From contig NZ_WUMO01000001.1 in NCBI RefSeq assembly GCF_009826975.1, positions 124,001 through 188,000 on the forward strand: DNA of 64,000 bases, read 5' to 3'. This DNA comes from Flavobacterium sp. HBTb2-11-1 (GTDB taxonomy: Bacteria; Bacteroidota; Bacteroidia; Flavobacteriales; Flavobacteriaceae). The stretch's first letter is position 1; each line of letters opens with the position of its first letter. A model generated the notes under the pieces. It saw only the letters and a list, made by a program, of their open reading frames with translations, did not search any database and was not told the DNA's origin. Made by a program: the position numbers and the translations under genes. Shown here one piece after another: positions 24,806 to 34,336 of the stretch.

Positions 24806-25384
24806 ATGAATATTAAAAGAACAAGTCTTCGTATAATCCCAATCTTATTTTTGGGTTTGTTTTACAGCTGCTCTCCAACTGTAAAAGTTACAACTGATTA
24901 TGATCATGCTGCGAACTTCAGCGAATACAAAACTTTTGCGGTGTATGATTTAAAAGCACAGCAAGGCCAAGTAAATCAGTTAAATGTTGATCGTGTTGCA
25001 AAAGCAATCCGAAACGAAATGCTCGCAAAAGGATTTACAGAATCTAGCAATCCTGATTTAAAAGTAAATGCGGTTTCGATATTAAAAAACAAAACCCAAG
25101 TGACAGCCGATACTAATTTTTATGGCTATGGAGGAATGTATCGTCCATACGGATATTGGGGCGGCGGTGCCATGATGGGCGGCGGTACCACAACATTCAA
25201 CAGCTATGATTATGTTGACGGCTCGTTGGTAATAGATATCGTATCTACAAAAACCGATAAACTGGTTTGGCAAGGAATCGGAAATGCCGAAATTGACAGC
25301 AAACCAGATAATCCAGAACAATTCATTAACGATGCAATCAAAAAAATATTAGCTGGTTTCCCTCCCGGAGCAGTTAAAAAATAA
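24806..25384 (+). CDS. DUF4136 lipoprotein
   Basis: 192 aa. Lipobox YSC with Cys23. DUF4136 landmarks: TVKVTTDYDHAANFSEYKTFAVYD at the start of the domain and LVIDIVSTKTDKLVWQGIGNAEI near the end. A glycine/tyrosine-rich segment (YGYGGMYRPYGYWGGG) sits in the middle. The family is an outer-membrane or periplasmic lipoprotein group of unknown function. Confidence 0.85.
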   Translation: MNIKRTSLRIIPILFLGLFYSCSPTVKVTTDYDHAANFSEYKTFAVYDLKAQQGQVNQLNVDRVAKAIRNEMLAKGFTESSNPDLKVNAVSILKNKTQVTADTNFYGYGGMYRPYGYWGGGAMMGGGTTTFNSYDYVDGSLVIDIVSTKTDKLVWQGIGNAEIDSKPDNPEQFINDAIKKILAGFPPGAVKK

Positions 25385-25397
25385 TTGATACATAATT

Positions 25398-25423
25398 GTA
25401 CTTGCCGAAAGTACGGCAAGTAC
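25398..25423 (+). terminator. perfect hairpin between DUF4136 and AraC genes
   Basis: GTACTTGCCG / CGGCAAGTAC with a 6-nt loop, 13 bp after the stop codon. The downstream T-run is weak (GATTATTTCT), so this is a terminator with poor tail or an mRNA 3' stabiliser. Confidence 0.55.
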
Positions 25424-25512
25424 GATTATTTCTACTTCTCCATACGCCCCCATCGTATTCTATTTTTAAGATTTTAAGAAAAATAATACCCACGCAAATT
25501 AAACTTAAAAAA

Positions 25513-26688
25513 ATGATCGATATATTACTCTCACTTTTCTTTTTTATTGCCACAATTGCAGGTTTGGCAACTTCAATTATGGTTTTGTTTTCCAAAAAAA
25601 ACTATTCAAAAAGTTTCTTTTTAGGAATGTTTTTATTGAGTTTGGCGGTAGTAAGTATCTACAATTTTTATCTGTCGGCCAACTTATTTAAAAATTTCCC
25701 AGATCTATTTACTATCACAAAAGCGTTTATATTTTTAACCGCTCCATGCTCTTTTTTATATGTTAGAAACATTTTATCATTAAATAAAAGTTTTAGAAAA
25801 TACGATTGGCTGCATTTTATGCCTTTTGTGATCTATTTCTTTTTAACGCTAATTGTTTATGTTGGAAGCCATACCAATATAAAAGCGGTCGATTATATTG
25901 CAGAATTAATCAAAAATCCATTTTCTGTTTTAACCCTGACGATTTGGCTTTTCTATGTCTTTTTTCAAACCATGTTGATTTTAAACTATGATCTGAAAAA
26001 ATTTAAAGGAAACCAATTTCATCAAATTAAAGTAATTAACTGGATTAGAGTGTATAATCTCATGATTCTGTTTTTATTTTCGGCGCTTTTTGTTCATCAC
26101 TTCCTATTAAGAAAAATAGATGCAACAGACCTTTCTTGTTATGTGCTTATTTCCTCTGTATTGTTTTTTACGGTCGGCTGGCTTTATTTCAGACCTCATA
26201 TTTTTCATGATCAAGAAGAAACCTTCGATTTTGTTGTTGATAATACAATAGAGGTAAAAACAAAAGAAACGAAGAATACAATTCCGATAACAAACGAACT
26301 GACGCTCGAAAAAAGAGAAGAATATCTTTTAAAGCTAGATCATGTTTTGAACTCTCAGCATCTATTCTTAAAAAAAGATTTCGTAATCAGAGATTTGTCA
26401 GATGAAACCGGAATATCTGTACACCACTTATCCAATTTGATTAATTCTGAATTTGGCCTTCACTTTCAGGATTACGTTAACCTCAAAAGGATTGAGTATT
26501 TTAAAGACAAAATAAACGATCCAGAATGGAAAGATTTGTCTTTAGAAGGCATGGCTTGGGGTTCTGGTTTTAAATCTCGAACTACTTGTTTTAGGGCATT
26601 TATAAAACACACCGGAAAATCTCCTTCAGAATACTTTAAAACCATTCGAATAAATCCGGAGCATACAAACGCGTATTACTTTAAATAG
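25513..26688 (+). CDS. membrane-anchored AraC-family transcriptional regulator
   Basis: 391 aa from ATG 25513. About seven hydrophobic helices occupy residues 1-240 (for example ILLSLFFFIATIAGLATSIM and FFLTLIVYVGS). The C-terminal AraC domain (about 285-385) contains FVIRDLSDETGISVHHLSNL and GMAWGSGFKSRTTCFRAF, the two helix-turn-helix units. The architecture is a membrane sensor fused to a DNA-binding domain, as in several Bacteroidota AraC proteins. Target genes are unknown; the adjacent BamA-like gene 87 bp downstream is a candidate. Confidence 0.88.
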   Translation: MIDILLSLFFFIATIAGLATSIMVLFSKKNYSKSFFLGMFLLSLAVVSIYNFYLSANLFKNFPDLFTITKAFIFLTAPCSFLYVRNILSLNKSFRKYDWLHFMPFVIYFFLTLIVYVGSHTNIKAVDYIAELIKNPFSVLTLTIWLFYVFFQTMLILNYDLKKFKGNQFHQIKVINWIRVYNLMILFLFSALFVHHFLLRKIDATDLSCYVLISSVLFFTVGWLYFRPHIFHDQEETFDFVVDNTIEVKTKETKNTIPITNELTLEKREEYLLKLDHVLNSQHLFLKKDFVIRDLSDETGISVHHLSNLINSEFGLHFQDYVNLKRIEYFKDKINDPEWKDLSLEGMAWGSGFKSRTTCFRAFIKHTGKSPSEYFKTIRINPEHTNAYYFK

Positions 26689-26775
26689 TCGTACTTCGGA
26701 ATACATGAGTTTAATACTAGCGGTAGTTTCTATTTTTTTTAATGAGGTGAGTTTGAATATAAACGATAACATTCT

Positions 26776-27936
26776 ATGGAAAACAAAAAAACAATACACA
26801 AAAAAGTCCTGTTTTTACTTTGGATAGTAGTATCGTTTAATGTTTTAAATGCACAGAAGCATCATACCGTTATGAAAGATTCTTTAGATGGCGCTTTCGA
26901 TTTGAGCGACTTTCTAATTTATGCCAACGGATTTATAGTCGTGCCCACCATTATTACAGAACCTGCCGTTGGAGGATTTGGAGGTGCTGTTGCGCCAGTT
27001 TTCCTGAAAAAACGTGCTCCTGTTGTGGATGAAAACGGTAAAAAACGATTTATAAACCCAGACATTACGGGAGGAATCGGAATGTATACGGCCAATAAAA
27101 GCTGGCTGGCAGGAGCTTTTCGTTCGGCAACATTGGTAAAGCCAAAAATATTGTATCGTGCTTTTGCAGCTTACGGCGATATGAATTTATCATTTTATGC
27201 CAATAATCTTCCGAATCGGAAAGACGAAGAATTTAAACTCAATTTTAAATCGACTATTTTTTACACGCAATGGCTCAAACAATTTAATAATGCAAAATGG
27301 AGCGCAGGACCGCAGTACTTATTTTTAAATTCTAAAATAAATCTGCCCGATTTTAATCTTCCGCCGCCATTTGTAGATCCAAAAGATATTAAGAGCACCA
27401 TAAGTCAGCTTGGAGCTGCGCTTCAGTTTGACGGACGTGACAACATATTTACGCCAGATAAAGGAATAAGAATCCAAACCGATTTTTTCTGGTCTGATAA
27501 AGCATTGGGGAGCGATTATCAGGCATGGCGTATCAATTTATCGGCAATTGGATATTATCCGTTGGCGAAAACTTTAATTGGCGGACTAAGGATTGAAGGG
27601 GAGCAGGCGTTGGGGAGTCCGCCTTTTTATTTAAAACCAGGAATCAATATGCGAGGAATTCCCGCTGCCCGTTATATGGGAAACACCAGCATTGTTTCTG
27701 AACTCGAATTTAGATGGGATCTCTACCGAAGATGGAGCCTTATGGGTTATGGAGGTCTCGCAAGTGCTTTTAATGATTGGGATCAGGCTTTTACCAAACC
27801 CGTTGTGTACAGCTACGGAACAGGTTTTAGATATCTCATTGCCCGAAAATTCAAACTCCGTATGGGAGTAGACGTTGCCAAAGGGCCAGAAGAATGGGCT
27901 TACTATATCGTTTTTGGAAGCAATTGGATGCGATAA
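26776..27936 (+). CDS. BamA/TamA-type outer-membrane barrel protein
   Basis: 386 aa. Signal peptide to about residue 26 (NVLNAQ). The remainder is one beta-barrel of the bacterial surface antigen family, with AALQFDGRDNIFTPDKGI (D15-type strand), GIRIQTDFFW and GYGGLASAFNDW. There are no POTRA repeats, so it is not BamA itself. Members are found in exporters of lipids or proteins, or in phospholipase-linked systems; no partner gene is beside it. Confidence 0.8.
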   Translation: MENKKTIHKKVLFLLWIVVSFNVLNAQKHHTVMKDSLDGAFDLSDFLIYANGFIVVPTIITEPAVGGFGGAVAPVFLKKRAPVVDENGKKRFINPDITGGIGMYTANKSWLAGAFRSATLVKPKILYRAFAAYGDMNLSFYANNLPNRKDEEFKLNFKSTIFYTQWLKQFNNAKWSAGPQYLFLNSKINLPDFNLPPPFVDPKDIKSTISQLGAALQFDGRDNIFTPDKGIRIQTDFFWSDKALGSDYQAWRINLSAIGYYPLAKTLIGGLRIEGEQALGSPPFYLKPGINMRGIPAARYMGNTSIVSELEFRWDLYRRWSLMGYGGLASAFNDWDQAFTKPVVYSYGTGFRYLIARKFKLRMGVDVAKGPEEWAYYIVFGSNWMR

Positions 27937-27979
27937 ATAAAGAAACAGAAAAAACTTGTAAGAAGTTGTTTGTAAAATA

Positions 27980-28013
27980 AAAAACCTCGATGCTCCTGTA
28001 TCGAGGTTTTTTG
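27980..28013 (+). terminator. terminator after the barrel gene
   Basis: AAAACCTCGAT / ATCGAGGTTTT hairpin followed by T run. Confidence 0.9.
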
Positions 28014-28149
28014 TGTTAAATATCTTAATAATCAGGCCCATTAAGAAAATATTAACAACTAAACATTACACAAATTGTATAATATTTAATTGTTTTGTAA
28101 CAAATTGGAAACATTTGAGACTAATTTTAGTAAATCTTAAACATAACTT

Positions 28150-29346
28150 ATGAATACATTTTCATTCAAATCAGTGTTTGCCGCTTCAATCTTTTTGGCT
28201 GGAACTGCAGGCTGTTTTGCGCAAGACATTTTAGTAAATTCACTTAAACTAAATGCTAGCGACAAAAGTAAAGAGAACTTCAAATTTACAGAAGTAATTA
28301 ACCTAGGAACAACATCGGTAAAATCTCAAGGATCATCTGGAACTTGCTGGAGCTACTCAACAAACTCATTCTTAGAGTCAGAAATGATTCGTTTAGGAAA
28401 ACAGCCTGTTGAGCTTTCTCAAATTTATTCTGCAAGAAACGTGTATGTAGAAAAAGGAATTAACTATGTTCGTATGCACGGAGCAATTACGCTTGGAGAT
28501 GGAGGAGCTCTTCACGATGTAATTAATATGTACAAAAAATACGGAACTGTGCCTAGAGAAGTTTACACAGGTTTAAACTACGGAACAGACAAAAACAAAT
28601 TTGCCGAAATGAGCGCGCTTATTGAAGGTGTTTTGGCAGCAGTGGTGAAAAACCCGAACGGAGAATTGACTCCAAACTGGCAAAAAGCATATTCTGCTGT
28701 TATTGATTCTTACTTAGGAAAAGTGCCAGACAACTTTACATACAAAGGAAAAAACTATACACCGCAATCTTTTGCTAAAGAAGTAGTAGGAATTAACCCA
28801 GACGATTACGTAGAAATGTCATCTTTTACAAATGCGCCTTACTACCAAAAAACAACTATGATGGTGCCAGACAACTGGTCATTGGATCAAGTTTACAACG
28901 TAAAATTGAACGATATGACAGACGTTATCGACAATGCACTTAAAAAAGGATATACTGTAGCTTGGGCAACAGATGTTAGCGAGAAAAGCTTTAGCTGGAA
29001 AAATGGTGTAGCTTACGTTGCAACTAAAAAATTCGACGACATGACGGCTGAAGAAAAAGCAGACATGTTTAACGGACCAAAAGCAGAACCAGAAATTACT
29101 CCAGAAATGCGTCAGGCTGCGTTTGATAACTACGCAACAACAGACGACCACGGAATGCATATTATTGGTCTTGCAAAAGATCAAACTGGAAAAGAATACT
29201 ACATAGTAAAAAATTCTTGGGGAGAAACAAACGACTACAAAGGTTTCTTGTTTGTAACTAAGAACTTCGTAAAATATAAAACTACTGCATTACTAGTAAA
29301 CAAAGGAGGAATTCCTGCTGAAATTGCTAAGAAATTAGGGGTTTAA
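28150..29346 (+). CDS. exported C1 family cysteine peptidase
   Basis: 398 aa. Signal peptide to about residue 25. Papain-fold active site: catalytic Cys in SQGSSGTCWSYSTNSFLESE, His in DDHGMHIIGLAKD and Asn in YIVKNSWGETNDYKGF. The layout resembles bleomycin hydrolase/aminopeptidase C enzymes, but here the protein is exported, unlike the cytoplasmic PepC. The C-terminus (NKGGIPAEIAKKLGV) is long enough to reach the active site, as the aminopeptidase tail does. Single gene with its own terminator. Confidence 0.9.
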   Translation: MNTFSFKSVFAASIFLAGTAGCFAQDILVNSLKLNASDKSKENFKFTEVINLGTTSVKSQGSSGTCWSYSTNSFLESEMIRLGKQPVELSQIYSARNVYVEKGINYVRMHGAITLGDGGALHDVINMYKKYGTVPREVYTGLNYGTDKNKFAEMSALIEGVLAAVVKNPNGELTPNWQKAYSAVIDSYLGKVPDNFTYKGKNYTPQSFAKEVVGINPDDYVEMSSFTNAPYYQKTTMMVPDNWSLDQVYNVKLNDMTDVIDNALKKGYTVAWATDVSEKSFSWKNGVAYVATKKFDDMTAEEKADMFNGPKAEPEITPEMRQAAFDNYATTDDHGMHIIGLAKDQTGKEYYIVKNSWGETNDYKGFLFVTKNFVKYKTTALLVNKGGIPAEIAKKLGV

Positions 29347-29373
29347 TTACTCTGAAAGTTTTACAGAAAATAG

Positions 29374-29410
29374 AAAAGCGCTACAATGAAAATTGTAGCG
29401 CTTTTTTTGT
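29374..29410. terminator. terminator between convergent genes
   Basis: Perfect stem AAAAGCGCTACAAT / ATTGTAGCGCTTTT with tetraloop GAAA and T run; acts on the peptidase transcript and, by its A-tract, possibly on the minus-strand gene. Confidence 0.9.
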
Positions 29411-29420
29411 TATCAAGGAA

Positions 29421-31718
29421 TCATTTTCTATCATCTTCATTTCTTAAAATATCCAACTCATTTATATCGGTTTGAATACCTTGCTCTTTAAATTGGGAAG
29501 CGATACTTATTTGTATAATGTCCCTTTCTTTTCTCCAATGAATTATTGCTAAAAATGCAATTGCGATTTGGACTTTTAAATCTAGATTACCTTCTTTATT
29601 ATCAAATTTCCAGTTATCTTTTATTGCCATATTTTCTGTAGTATTTATATCAATAACGGAAGTATAAATATTGTATTCAGAATTTATTTTTTGAAGTTGC
29701 AAATCATTAATTTCTTTTTCTTTTGATTCTTTATATTCGATAAAAGGTAAATCTTTTTTATTTAAGATGTAGAAGACATCTTGAATTCTAAAATCGGATG
29801 AAGAAATTTTTGTTAATATTGAGAAATATTTTGATTTGGAAATTATTGTTCCCATTTCAAAACTAAGATTGACACCTATTAATATTGCATTTTTATTTTT
29901 TCCAATTATCTTTTCGATGCCAATAAGTATATTTTCAATATTTAGCAAATATCTCTTTGTTCTAGCAGTTAGAAATGAATTCGGAATATATTTATTTATG
30001 TTATTCTCAGCTATGTAATTAGCAAATATTGAATCGTAATCAAAATAAGTGATATCATCATCTGTAAATGCAGATTTACTCATTAGGGTAATTTCACCTT
30101 TTATATACAATTTTAAGTTATCGTTACTTTCTGGAATATTTTCTTTATTGAAAATACTTTTATAATCTTCAAATGCTTTAGATAAAATTTTATTTGTAGC
30201 TAACTCAAAATCTTTGATTTTATCTTTCGATAAAGGAGCATATAATTTCTTTTGTCCAATTTTTGTTTCTATTGATTTTTTCAATTCATCTGCAAATTTT
30301 TCAATTTGATCTTTATTATCAGTAACGATTTTTTCAAAATTAAGTTTTTGTAATAATTCTTTATTAGAGAGCACATCCTTTAGGCATTCTTTAAAAAAAG
30401 AAACACTATCTAGCCAATTGTTTAATTCTAAAACATCTTCTGGAAGATTTGGTTGAGAAATAAAATCATGAAAAGTGTAATATTTGTTTAATGAATACTG
30501 TCTTACGAAAAGAAGTGTTAAGTAGTAACAAATCCAATAGTTAACCTGTCTTCTGGTTCCTAAATTATCTAGCTCAGGAAAATAATATTTTATGTCAATC
30601 GGAGTTTTTCTGCTTTTAAATTCATTTCTAAAGTTTTCGAACCAATTAAATATCATTGTCATTGATTCAGGTAATAATACATATTTTGGTGGCTGAGATT
30701 GTGTAAATTGAAAAATATATTTTATTGTTTCATATTGGTTTCTGTACAAAAGCAATCCTCCCAATGCAAAATGAAACTCTAAAAAATTGTTTCTTTCAAT
30801 TTCCTTTGCTTTTATTGCTTCATCATTTATCAATGTATGATTTTTATCGTATTCTGGGGTAATATATTTTAAACGAAAGTCAAAATATTGGTTTACGTTA
30901 GCCCAATACATTTTTATAAACTTATCATTGTCACAAATGATATATAAATTTTGCCAAATCCAATTATAAGTATCCTCAGAAATTGTAATGTCTTCGAAAT
31001 CTTCACCAAGTAGCCAAACTGCGCTTACTGCTCTATGTTCAATGGCTTGAAGTTTTTTGTTATGGCTACTTATTAGCTCACTATTTAATCTATTGACTAA
31101 AAAATATAAGTCAACTGGATATATTAAAGGTTTTGATTTGTCATGATTCTTTCTTATATTCTTAAATACTTGATAATAAAACTCTAATAAGGTTTTTTGC
31201 AAATGTTCATCTTGTTTTTCTACAGCATAAAATGTTAATTCATTTATTGCTTTTAGATAGTATGGTTTTATTTCATCATTATCTTTTGTAGAATTATATT
31301 TTAAAATAATATATTTTAGAAGAGAAGTTGATTTGCCATTATATAAAACAACTTTATCTAGCCACATAAAAAAGAAAATGGTTAGAAAAGTAGTAAATAT
31401 CAAAACAATTATTTTGGCGGAATTATTTACAAACCAATTATCAAAACCAAAAGGAGGTTGTTCATTAAAGATTAAAAAAAAGAAAGTTAAAATTGTAAGA
31501 AATAAGGTTAATTTGAAAATTGAGATTTCAAAATCTCGTCCTTTTATACTTCGCGAAAATGTCTTTTGAGGGAAATCATTATTGAATAAAACAGAAAGAT
31601 ATTCAGAAGAGTACTTATCTCCAATATTTGAGATTTTATCAACGATAATAGGATAAGCAATACCTAAAATTGCAATATCAATTGCAACGCAAATTTCAAT
31701 TATATTTTCTAATATCAT
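29421..31718 (-). CDS. large membrane protein of unknown function
   Basis: 765 aa. Three hydrophobic helices at the N-terminus (about 8-26, 68-86 and 103-121), then roughly 600 residues of helical, charged, asparagine/lysine-rich soluble sequence with no motif I recognise. A single hydrophobic stretch (VQIAIAFLAIIHW) stands near the C-terminus. Base composition is clearly more AT-rich than the neighbours, suggesting horizontal acquisition. It stands alone on the minus strand, convergent with the peptidase gene. A membrane-anchored sensor or defence protein is possible but unsupported. Confidence 0.8.
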   Translation of the reverse strand: MILENIIEICVAIDIAILGIAYPIIVDKISNIGDKYSSEYLSVLFNNDFPQKTFSRSIKGRDFEISIFKLTLFLTILTFFFLIFNEQPPFGFDNWFVNNSAKIIVLIFTTFLTIFFFMWLDKVVLYNGKSTSLLKYIILKYNSTKDNDEIKPYYLKAINELTFYAVEKQDEHLQKTLLEFYYQVFKNIRKNHDKSKPLIYPVDLYFLVNRLNSELISSHNKKLQAIEHRAVSAVWLLGEDFEDITISEDTYNWIWQNLYIICDNDKFIKMYWANVNQYFDFRLKYITPEYDKNHTLINDEAIKAKEIERNNFLEFHFALGGLLLYRNQYETIKYIFQFTQSQPPKYVLLPESMTMIFNWFENFRNEFKSRKTPIDIKYYFPELDNLGTRRQVNYWICYYLTLLFVRQYSLNKYYTFHDFISQPNLPEDVLELNNWLDSVSFFKECLKDVLSNKELLQKLNFEKIVTDNKDQIEKFADELKKSIETKIGQKKLYAPLSKDKIKDFELATNKILSKAFEDYKSIFNKENIPESNDNLKLYIKGEITLMSKSAFTDDDITYFDYDSIFANYIAENNINKYIPNSFLTARTKRYLLNIENILIGIEKIIGKNKNAILIGVNLSFEMGTIISKSKYFSILTKISSSDFRIQDVFYILNKKDLPFIEYKESKEKEINDLQLQKINSEYNIYTSVIDINTTENMAIKDNWKFDNKEGNLDLKVQIAIAFLAIIHWRKERDIIQISIASQFKEQGIQTDINELDILRNEDDRK

Positions 31719-31900
31719 ATTTTTCTAATTTATTATATCAAAGATGTAGCTAAATAAAGTGTTTTAAATATTATTCTAAGCAAGGATTAAACACCTGTTT
31801 TTAATACGATGCTTGTAAAACAAAAAAAAAGACCATCATGAAATGAATAGTCCCTTTAAAGATATATTATTAAATAAAAATCAGATTTTGTCAAAAGAAA

Positions 31901-32299
31901 TTATTTCCCCTTCATCCACTTCTCCAAATACTCCACTTTATCCTTTTCAGCCTGAACCAAACGCTCATAAAGCTCCACAATTTTATCAATCGGGTTGAAA
32001 GTACATTCTATTGCATTTGCATTAAAAATACTATCAGTGATATCGTTGTCATATACATTATTGAAATAATTAACGACGCCTTCATCTGAGAAGCTTTTTA
32101 TTGAATCAACTGAAACACCCAAAGCTTCTGCAATGGCGTTTAGTTTTTCATCATCAACGGTTTCGCTTCCTTCAATATTAGAAATCGTCTGTTGGCTCAT
32201 GCCAATAGCAATGGCAAGTGCTTCTTGTTTCATTCCTCTAAGCTCACGAATGCGGCTTATGTTTCTCCCGATATGTTTTGGTTTTGTTGCTGTGCTCAT
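31901..32299 (-). CDS. XRE-family transcriptional regulator
   Basis: 132 aa. The N-terminal HTH (about 9-70) reads IGRNISRIRELRGMKQEALA and GMSQQTISNIEGSETVDD. The C-terminal part (FNPIDKIVELYERLVQAEKDKVEYLEKW) is a predicted coiled helix for dimerisation. This is a common flavobacterial regulator type. It is divergent from the small gene at 32476; target unknown. Confidence 0.88.
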   Translation of the reverse strand: MSTATKPKHIGRNISRIRELRGMKQEALAIAIGMSQQTISNIEGSETVDDEKLNAIAEALGVSVDSIKSFSDEGVVNYFNNVYDNDITDSIFNANAIECTFNPIDKIVELYERLVQAEKDKVEYLEKWMKGK

Positions 32300-32475
32300 A
32301 CTTCAAAGATATTAAAAATCCTTAAAAATTAAGATATTGGTGAAAGACTATCTTTTTTGGTGAATTACCAAACTTAATGTTTTGTTTGGATGTTTTAGAT
32401 TATTTATTTTGCTGAGGTAAAAATACAACTTTTCGTACAATAATTATTCGTTAATCAAAACCATAAATAAACGCC

Positions 32476-32754
32476 ATGAAAACAGAAAATGAAAACAATG
32501 CCAATGAGAACCAAATAATAGAATCGATAGCTAGGTTGGTATCAGATATTGGTTTCGACGGAGAATATAAAAATCATCCAGAATACTTAGCCGAGATTTT
32601 TGAGCATCTTCTAGAAACAGAATCTGGAGACAGCCGTTCCTTACGAATTAAAATGCTAAGCTGCATTAGAACCAGTAAAATGTTGGCAAAAGCACTAGAG
32701 CCATTTTCAGACGAAGAAGTGCAAAAAGCCTGCGTTAAAATGATAAAGGCGTAA
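32476..32754 (+). CDS. small hypothetical protein
   Basis: 92 aa, acidic, helical, no signal peptide or membrane segment. Sequence landmarks: ENQIIESIARLVSDIGFDGE and MLAKALEPFSDEEVQKACVKM. It diverges from the XRE regulator, 176 bp apart, so that regulator may control it. I do not recognise the family. Confidence 0.6.
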   Translation: MKTENENNANENQIIESIARLVSDIGFDGEYKNHPEYLAEIFEHLLETESGDSRSLRIKMLSCIRTSKMLAKALEPFSDEEVQKACVKMIKA

Positions 32755-32874
32755 AAAAGAAGTACTTTATCGGCTTTCTAAGTAATTCATGGTCAGAATA
32801 AAAGCTAAGTAAAAGAAAATCAGTATCTTTAGTCTGAGTTTTTTAATAGGAGCATTAATTTTATTCAAAAAATC

Positions 32875-33555
32875 ATGAAAAAGTATGAAGCAATTTTATG
32901 TACACTTGCGTTCGTATTTTCTCTCGGCTGTTTTGCTCAGAGCACAAACAGTGCCTCTGCTTCTCCAGCACCTGGAAAAACGACATTATTGACGGATAGT
33001 CTCCCTACAGATGATATGGTAATTCAATCGTATTATGTAGAAGAAAGAATAAATAAACTTTTTGGAGGTAGAATTATTACCTACCAAGTTTCAAAATTGG
33101 ACATGGTCGATACTTACGATCTTGGTCCTAATAATACAAGAACCGTAATTCCGAATTACGTAAAAAGAAAACCTAAAGTTGCTCCAAATACAATAGAAAC
33201 CAAAACGCTTGTTGCAAGTGCGAATACTTCTGTAGCGCCTATTAAGGTTGAAGTTACAGCTCCTGCGCCTTCAACTTCAAAATATATAACCGTTAATATG
33301 GTCGACACTTACGAAAAAGTGATTGATAAAGGGTATAAATCTGTCGATATGCTTAAAAAAGTAGCCGACCGTTTTTATTTTGAAGGCAATCTAACCGCAG
33401 CAGCGGGCTATTACACCCAATTATTTGACCAAGCCAAAGATTTGGATGTTATTTATTATTATAGATATGCTCAGTCTTTAAAAGCAATAAATGAAGATGA
33501 AAAAGCAAATACTTTGATGAAAAGGTTCAAGAGTGAAACTTTGAGTATGAAATAG
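32875..33555 (+). CDS. exported TPR-like protein
   Basis: 226 aa. Signal peptide to about residue 22 (GCFAQ). The middle contains two related segments, LDMVDTYDLGPN and VNMVDTYEKVIDKGYKSVDM. The C-terminus has tetratricopeptide-like helices ADRFYFEGNLTAAAGYYTQLF and VIYYYRYAQSLKAINEDEKAN. This resembles the N-terminal TPR part of flavobacterial OmpA-family proteins, but no OmpA domain follows. It could be a truncated relative or a stand-alone adaptor; function unknown. Confidence 0.7.
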   Translation: MKKYEAILCTLAFVFSLGCFAQSTNSASASPAPGKTTLLTDSLPTDDMVIQSYYVEERINKLFGGRIITYQVSKLDMVDTYDLGPNNTRTVIPNYVKRKPKVAPNTIETKTLVASANTSVAPIKVEVTAPAPSTSKYITVNMVDTYEKVIDKGYKSVDMLKKVADRFYFEGNLTAAAGYYTQLFDQAKDLDVIYYYRYAQSLKAINEDEKANTLMKRFKSETLSMK

Positions 33556-33579
33556 GGTTTTTCTTTGTGTGTTTTTTTA

Positions 33580-33795
33580 ACCGCAAAGTTCGCTAAGGTT
33601 ATTTTTATTTTGAGATAAATCTAAAGATTAAGTTCGCAAAGCTTTGTTTATAAAGCTCTGCGAGCTTTTTTTGTGTGAAGTTTTTTTACCGCAAAGGGCG
33701 CTAAGGTTTACGCAAAGTTCGCTAAGGTTATTTTGAGATAAATCTAAAGATTAAGTTCGCAAAGCTTTGTATAAGACTTTGCGAATTTTTTGTTT
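33580..33795 (+). repeat. tandem GCAAAG-type repeats
   Basis: ACCGCAAAG..CGCTAAGGTT blocks at about 33582, 33690 and 33711. A longer unit, GAGATAAATCTAAAGATTAAGTTCGCAAAGCTTTGT, is present twice (about 33612 and 33734, spacing 122 bp; stated here by its halves GAGATAAATCTAAAGATTA and AGTTCGCAAAGCTTTGT). No gene. Confidence 0.7.
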
Positions 33796-33799
33796 TATC

Positions 33800-34026
33800 G
33801 ACAGTTTGTCATCCTGAGGAACGAAGGATCACACTCGCATATCGACAAAGATTGGTAACCTTTGCGATCTCCTTTATAGATTCTTATTTAAGTCTCGAAA
33901 AAAAAACTCTTCGTGTCCTCTGCTTAAAAGCTTTGCGAGCTTTGCGTAAAACCCTTGCGCCCTTTGCGGTTAAATAAACAATCCTACATATTGGAATTTG
34001 GAATTTTAAAACTTTGAAATTTGAAC
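33800..34026 (+). repeat. mixed dispersed repeats before the tRNA-Asn pair
   Basis: Holds GTCATCCTGAGGAACGAAGG (about 33808), another GCAAAG-type block (CTTTGCGAGCTTTGCGTAAA to about 33975) and TTGGAATTTGGAATTTT near 33992. No coding signal; the region 33556-34066 is a repeat accumulation site. Confidence 0.6.
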
Positions 34027-34028
34027 AA

Positions 34029-34063
34029 AAAAAAAGACCATCATTTCTGATAGTCTTTTTTTT
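34029..34063 (-). terminator. terminator of the tRNA-Asn transcript
   Basis: On the minus strand AAAAGACTATCA / TGATGGTCTTTT hairpin followed by a T run, 4 bp after the second tRNA. Confidence 0.85.
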
Positions 34064-34066
34064 TTG

Positions 34067-34140
34067 CTCCCCCTCTTGGGCTCGAACCAAGGACCCTCTG
34101 ATTAACAGTCAGATGCTCTAACCAACTGAGCTAAGGAGGA
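34067..34140 (-). tRNA. tRNA-Asn (anticodon GTT), distal copy
   Basis: The minus strand folds with acceptor TCCTCCT / AGGGGGA, anticodon stem TCTGA / TCAGA, loop CTGTTAA giving GTT, and T-loop TTCGAGC. No CCA is encoded. Identical to the copy at 34180. Confidence 0.95.
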
Positions 34141-34179
34141 ATCACCTTAAAAGGTTAATATGTTTGCTAAAAAAAGTTG

Positions 34180-34253
34180 CTCCCCCTCTTGGGCTCGAAC
34201 CAAGGACCCTCTGATTAACAGTCAGATGCTCTAACCAACTGAGCTAAGGAGGA
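34180..34253 (-). tRNA. tRNA-Asn (anticodon GTT), proximal copy
   Basis: 74 nt, identical in sequence to the next tRNA, 39 bp away, pointing to a recent tandem duplication or gene conversion. Both should come from one transcript. Confidence 0.95.
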
Positions 34254-34336
34254 AAGTGTTGCTCTTTTTAGCGAGTGCAAATATAAAACTATTTTTAGTT
34301 TCTCAAAAACATTTCCACTCTTTTTTTGACTTTTTT

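Noticed and set aside
29836..30018. 60-aa frame antisense to the large membrane protein
   Set aside because: Hydrophobic shadow of an AT-rich gene with no independent signal.
33580..33795. Regular repeats considered as a CRISPR array
   Set aside because: Only two long units at 122-bp spacing, variable unit lengths, no spacers of even size and no cas genes.
33884..34090. 68-aa minus-strand open frame
   Set aside because: Made of dispersed repeats, a terminator and the 3' part of tRNA-Asn.
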